A model generated the notes under the pieces. The model made no database searches. It was not told where the DNA came from and was given only the letters and a program-made list of their open reading frames with translations. Positions 60,084 through 64,000 of a DNA stretch of 64,000 nt are shown here, one piece after another. Source of the stretch: Symbiodinium sp. CCMP2592 (Eukaryota; Sar; Dinophyceae; Suessiales; Symbiodiniaceae). The stretch spans positions 62,001 to 126,000 of the forward strand of contig CAJNDT010006155.1 of the NCBI GenBank assembly GCA_905221615.1, written 5' to 3'. Position 1 is the first letter of the stretch, and the number at the start of each line of letters is the position of its first letter. Both the position numbers and the translations under genes were made by a program.

Positions 60084-62443
60084 CTAGTCAGGAATGCTTG
60101 ACTTAAATGTGGCTGCTCCCGTGCCCGTGCCTGCGAAGGGATCTGGTGGAGGCACCGCCTGCGGCAGCGGCAGTGTCGGTGGGTAGGCCTCCGTGGTGCT
60201 CCAGCCTGTCACTGCAACAGATCAGGCAACTTACCCACGGCCCACACCTTGAAAGCCCAAACCGGCCTGACCAGCTGGAGGTCGGAGCTGGAGGGAGGGT
60301 GCTGAGGCTCGGTGGGTAGTGTGGCGCCACAGGTGCCACATACTCGGGTGCACGGGCGTGGGGAGGGTTCGTGGCAGTGACCCCTACGCCTACCCCTTGG
60401 ACTGCGGTCACCGGCGTGACTGTTTTGGGACCGGACTTGGCATCGGAGCCTTGGGAAGGTGTGCAGGGCTCCGAAGCCTCTGAGGCTTCCGATGTTGTGC
60501 CGCAGTCGGTGAAGTAGGAGACTCGGGCCTCGTAGCGAGTGCTTAGATGTAAACTGGTCACTTTGCAGGAGGAGGTGGTGGAGTCGAAGCGATGGCTGCT
60601 GTTCCCCATCTTGGAGCCCACGTCCACGGAGGCCCAAGGACCATCCGCACCAGCGGGCCGAAGCTCTACCGAGTAGGCAACGGCCAATACTAGTGGGGAC
60701 CACAGCACAAGCAGTGCCCCTGCTTCAAGATCCTCCCCACTGCTGTCCTTGGAAGACAGCTGGGGTGCTGGCAGCGCAGGAAGTGTCGCAATCGCATCCA
60801 ACTTGGGATCCAAGGGAAGCAGCCTGGCAACCAGCGTTCCCCTGTCATCCGCAAAGGCATGGGCAATGCGGCCCAAGAAGCGAGCCACATCTGCGATGCT
60901 GGCGAAGGAGACCGAAGCGAAACTACAAGCACGAGCATGCGCCACGATTGCTCCGGTGGCACCCTGCTTGGAAAAGAACCGCATAAGCTCAGCCTCATCT
61001 AAGTCATCAGTGAGGCGGGCGAGAACGAGCTTGTCCCCGAAAGCGTGGCAGGGCAGTTTCAGGTTTGCTCGCATCGGAGCATGCAGCACGTTCTCTGGAT
61101 GAGTTCTGGGCAGGTCAAGGGTAAAACAACCCAACACGGTGCCGCCCGCACGGCTCGTCGTGCAGAGGGAGATCATCTTCGCTCCCGGAGCCGGCGACGG
61201 GGCAACTTTGGCGACGGCTCCCAGCTTCTCCTCGGCCTGCAAAGGAAGGCGAAGCGAAAGAAGCGAGGTTGACAGGCTCTGATTCCTTTTTGGGATGGCG
61301 ACTTCTGGAGGCGCCTCCGGGATGCAAAAGGTCACGACATCACCAGGAATCAGCCGCAGCTGACCGCAGGCTTCGGTGTCAAAGACCACCTGACACAAAG
61401 AGAGAGCTCTCATGGTCCATGACGAATGGTCCTTTGAAGGTTTCGAAGGAGGCTCATGGCATCATGGAGTGGCAGCGGCCTCTTTGCGCCCGCAAACCGC
61501 CACAGCCTGTCAGGGGTGGAAAGCCTTGAAACTCCTTACACCTGTCGGCCCTCAACATGATTTCGCAGCAATCTGGCTACCTCCTCGCTGACGATGGATC
61601 CTTTCGTGTGTGAGGGCGCCAGCAGCACACTACCAGTGACCTTCCGCAGTCGCTGGACACAGACGGCCTGCGCAAACAAGCACAGTTGCATCTCATAGCC
61701 GATCACTCTCAAAGGCATTGACTACAATGTGAGTAGAAAAACGCTGAGATTGACAGCCAGATTGGCCTGTGGATAGCCCTCCACGCTCAGCCGAACACGG
61801 AAGAAGACAATATCTTCCTCGGCCAACCGTGGCGCCGTGGACTTCTCGCCCTCCTGGACTTTCTCCACCTGCTGTGCCGCTGCTGCAGCGGCTTTTGCAG
61901 CGTCCGGACCCCGTGGTGCCGCCGCAACAGCGGCTGCTGTCGCAGCTGCACCGCAGTTCCTCAACTCCAGGTCTGAGTAAAGTGCCTACACATCCGTTTG
62001 GGAACTCTTCGCTCAATCAGGAGTTGCGGGAGAGGCACCCATTCATCACCATGCTGATGCCCGCTTCCCGATCGACACCCGCTGCGAGTAGAGCAGCCAT
62101 CGTGGCCTCGGCCTGCGAAGAATCTGCGCTCCCTTCAGACCCATTTTTACCTACAGCATGGTCTTTTCTTGCTGTGGTGGTGGCTTAGACGTTCAAGCAC
62201 CAAGCAACGCAACGGACCCAACGTGTAACGGGCAAGACACCATGCTGCTTTTGACTGAAGAGCCTTGGGCATGTAGACATCACGGCCGAAGCGATCAGCC
62301 GTCTCCGTACAAGCAAGGAATCCGAAGCCGCGGCGGTCATTGTAGCTCTTCACAACACCTAAGTAGACCTCCCTGGAGACGTCGTCATCTTCCGGGTTGG
62401 CCACCGTCAGCGCCGATTTCAAATTGTCAATGCCTCTTTCCAT
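60084..62443 (-). CDS. Cold-shock / RRM-like / fibronectin-III protein with Pro-rich tail, multi-exon
   Basis: First block 62443-62250 starts MERGIDNLKSALTVANPEDD and contains a cold-shock core, LGVVKSYNDRRGFGFLAC then RFGRDVYMPK (the dinoflagellate CSD signature GFGFI-C...FGRDVF-). 61960-61740: an Ala-rich linker and EEDIVFFRVRLSVEGYPQAN, the CSD's last strands. 61690-61560 and 61413-61330: RKVTGSVLLAPSHTKGSIVS and FDTEACGQLRLIPGDVVTF, a second CSD-like fold. ORF 61413-60103: RRM-like domain at residues ~127-205 (LVLARLTDDLDEAELMRFFS; CSFASVSFAS as RNP1), then FN3 at ~230-320 (LLVLWSPLVLAVAYSVELRP, SLHLSTRYEARVSYF). A Pro-rich tail follows; a reading VTGWSTTEAYPPTLPLPQAV to IPD and stop at 60084 probably is the last exon. 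Likely an RNA-binding protein; role unknown. Confidence 0.65.
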
Positions 62444-63659
62444 TGCGCATTAGAGCGCCACCCCCATCCGCTCAGCCTTCTTCTACAAGACATCCGTGAG
62501 TTCTGTGCCAAAAAAAGATTCCGGAGACATGAATCAGCCAAGGCCGGGTTTAGACTGGAAGAACGACTGCAGAAGACTGCGGATTATGCAAAACAGGGGC
62601 AGAGACACTCTTTCTTCTTTGCAAGCACATAAACATTGTCTGTCTTCAGCAGAACCATCGCGTGAGCTCAACCTGATTCGAATGGACGCAGGCACGATCT
62701 TCAGAGGAACGACACCGGGACGCCTGCCATTCGGGTCCGCACGTTGGCAGGCCTATGCTCTTACGGTGCCTTGGTTCAACGATGTCCAATGGGTCTGATA
62801 CCTTCTCAAGAAGTTGCAGGAGGCACTACCAGTACGGCCTAGGTCTCGGGCTGGCTTCTTCCAGGCTGGTGCCAGGGTGTAAGTGACCACCGTCAACACC
62901 ACGACCATCACCTTCAGAGTTAGTTGATACCTCAACAGGCCTCCGACAAAGAGCCGTGAAGTCGGGCCATGAGGAAGATGGTGAGGTTGAAGTCTTTCCC
63001 ATGGACCTTATAAGCCCCGTCGGATCCCTTCCACTCACGAGAGCTCCATCTCAGAGCCCCAGGCTGGGAGAATATCTGAAACCTGGTCAGGGCAGGGGCT
63101 AACTCCGAGTGTGCTGCTTGCAAAAAGTGTTGAAGGACCCAAGCTTGATGTGCTTCAGGCGCTTCAGGCTCTGTACCGCTTTGAGAGTAATTCTGTGAAC
63201 GCTTTTTTGGCTGGAGCGACATGTGAGAGCCATGGCTCGCTGTCTCAACCTATCCCTGAAGTCTGGCAGGTGGGTTGAGTAGACGACGGTGGATGAGCAA
63301 ATGATGCGGACAGGCAGCAAGCTTAAAATGACACATGCTCACAGCCCGCCCAAGACCCTCAAGGCAAGACACAACGCAAAGGAAGCTTCGATCTTCCAAA
63401 CAAGTTGGTTGCACTGCATGCACTTTACACTCACTCGCGAGCACCGGACATAGTCCGCGATAAGGACGTCAAAGACGTAGATGACGAGGATGGCCACCGC
63501 CTGATCAAATCAGTGCAGGTCTGCCTTGAGCCGCAAAGGGTCGCACGTGCCTCGCCGATGTTCTTCAGAACCGAGTCCAAGCTTTTCAGGACCACGAAGG
63601 TGGACCACCCCTTGAAAACCCTCGGCAAGCAAGGGCACATCACGAGAAGACTGGCACCA
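62444..63659 (-). CDS. Unknown membrane protein, internal exons
   Basis: Minus blocks in several frames: ~63600-63510 GWSTFVVLKSLDSVLKNIGE; ~63505-63435 after a TTGATCAG acceptor, AVAILVIYVFDVLIADYVRC, a probable membrane helix; ~63310-63190 VRIICSSTVVYSTHLPDFRD; ~63040-62950 VHGKDFNLTIFLMARLHGSL. They read as consecutive exons of one gene with the partial exon at the window edge. A channel-like protein was considered but no diagnostic motif is present. 62444-62750 holds no supported exon and is the probable intergenic gap to the cold-shock gene. Confidence 0.4.
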
Positions 63660-64000
63660 AGTACACAGTATGCTGATTGGCTGTGGCGGTTCTTTTCTGT
63701 GCCTGCAACACTCGGTCCGCGAAGGTCAAGCCAGGAGATGGGCTCGGAGAACCCCCAGCAAGCTGAGCTTTCAGAAGGTCTCCCGGCTTGGATGCTGTAC
63801 TCGGGGCCGAGATAGTAATTTCAGGCACAGGTGAAACGGAGATGACAGGCATGTCTGCAAGCTCGTCTTGCGAGACCTCGTCATCTGATTGGCCTTCATC
63901 CGACTCCTCGCTGAAGTCTTCGTCGGCCCGTGATTCCGTTGCGGTGGCACGGAGCAGCAGGATGTTGTTGGGCTCGTGGCCGAGAATCTTTAAAGACCTC
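63660..64000 (-). CDS. Partial exon at window edge, acidic then Pro/Ser-rich
   Basis: The frame is open from base 64000 without a stop or start: RSLKILGHEPNNILLLRATA, then an acidic tract (ADEDFSEESDEGQSDDEV), then VPEITISAPSTASKPGDLLK and SPSPGLTFADRVLQAQKR. This is the N-terminal side of the membrane protein gene that follows at 63.6-62.9 kb. Truncated by the window. Family unknown. Confidence 0.5.

Noticed and set aside
62900..63600. Mechanosensitive-channel (MscS-like) identity for the membrane protein
   Set aside because: A few short resemblances only; no diagnostic motif or clear exon chain.

Overview
The window looks like nuclear DNA of a dinoflagellate, probably near the Symbiodiniaceae. 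This rests on gene content and architecture, not on a marker gene. Every gene I can support lies on the minus strand across 64 kb, as in the one-directional gene arrays of these algae. The genes of the right-hand 41 kb are GC-rich and cut into many short exons. One intron that homology places to the base is GA-AG. The retroelement has the HVDD-type catalytic box common in dinoflagellate copia elements, and simple repeats are everywhere. Coordinates of multi-exon genes are outer limits; splice sites were inferred by eye and only a few are firm.

Region 1 (1-13.2 kb) is different from the rest. It is less GC-rich, full of the palindrome CAATTG, and carries a series of short minus-strand ORFs of about 50-340 codons that resemble nothing I recognise. 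Several begin at an ATG just after an in-frame stop, so they look intronless. They include a Cys/His-rich 91-residue protein, an Arg/Ser-rich 325-residue protein, a CxxC-headed 341-residue protein with a long acidic tail, and a Lys/Ala/Pro-rich gene. Two of them share a ~110-bp upstream element. Tandem repeats of 174, 208 and 78 bp flank the block.

Region 2 (14.0-22.3 kb) is a Ty1/copia-type retrotransposon on the minus strand: gag-protease, integrase, reverse transcriptase and RNase H in four ORFs with a frame change at every junction. No LTRs are visible. A tandem hairpin array sits in its leader.

Region 3 (23.0-37.6 kb) is a giant intron-rich gene of the DUF6606/DUF3638/DUF3645 family (the fungal and protist ~3000-residue proteins auto-named ubiquitinyl hydrolase). 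Family landmarks can be followed from the N-terminal segment through Walker A, Walker B and DUF3645 to an IDVGA motif. There the homology stops, close to the copia element, so the 3' end may be lost or displaced.

Region 4 (38-64 kb) holds, from right to left in the direction of transcription: a partial acidic/membrane protein (64.0 kb edge), a cold-shock/RRM/fibronectin-III protein (62.4-60.1 kb), the last exon of an unknown gene (57.9 kb), a Pin1-type parvulin isomerase (57.1-55.8 kb), a SEL1L/Hrd3-type ERAD adaptor (53.1-45.4 kb), a Deg9-like serine protease with an organelle-type leader (44.7-42.7 kb), and unrecognised ORFs at 42.3, 40.7 and 39.5 kb. Parvulin, SEL1L, Deg and possibly the DUF3638 protein all belong to protein folding or turnover, but they are separate genes and I see no evidence of co-regulation.
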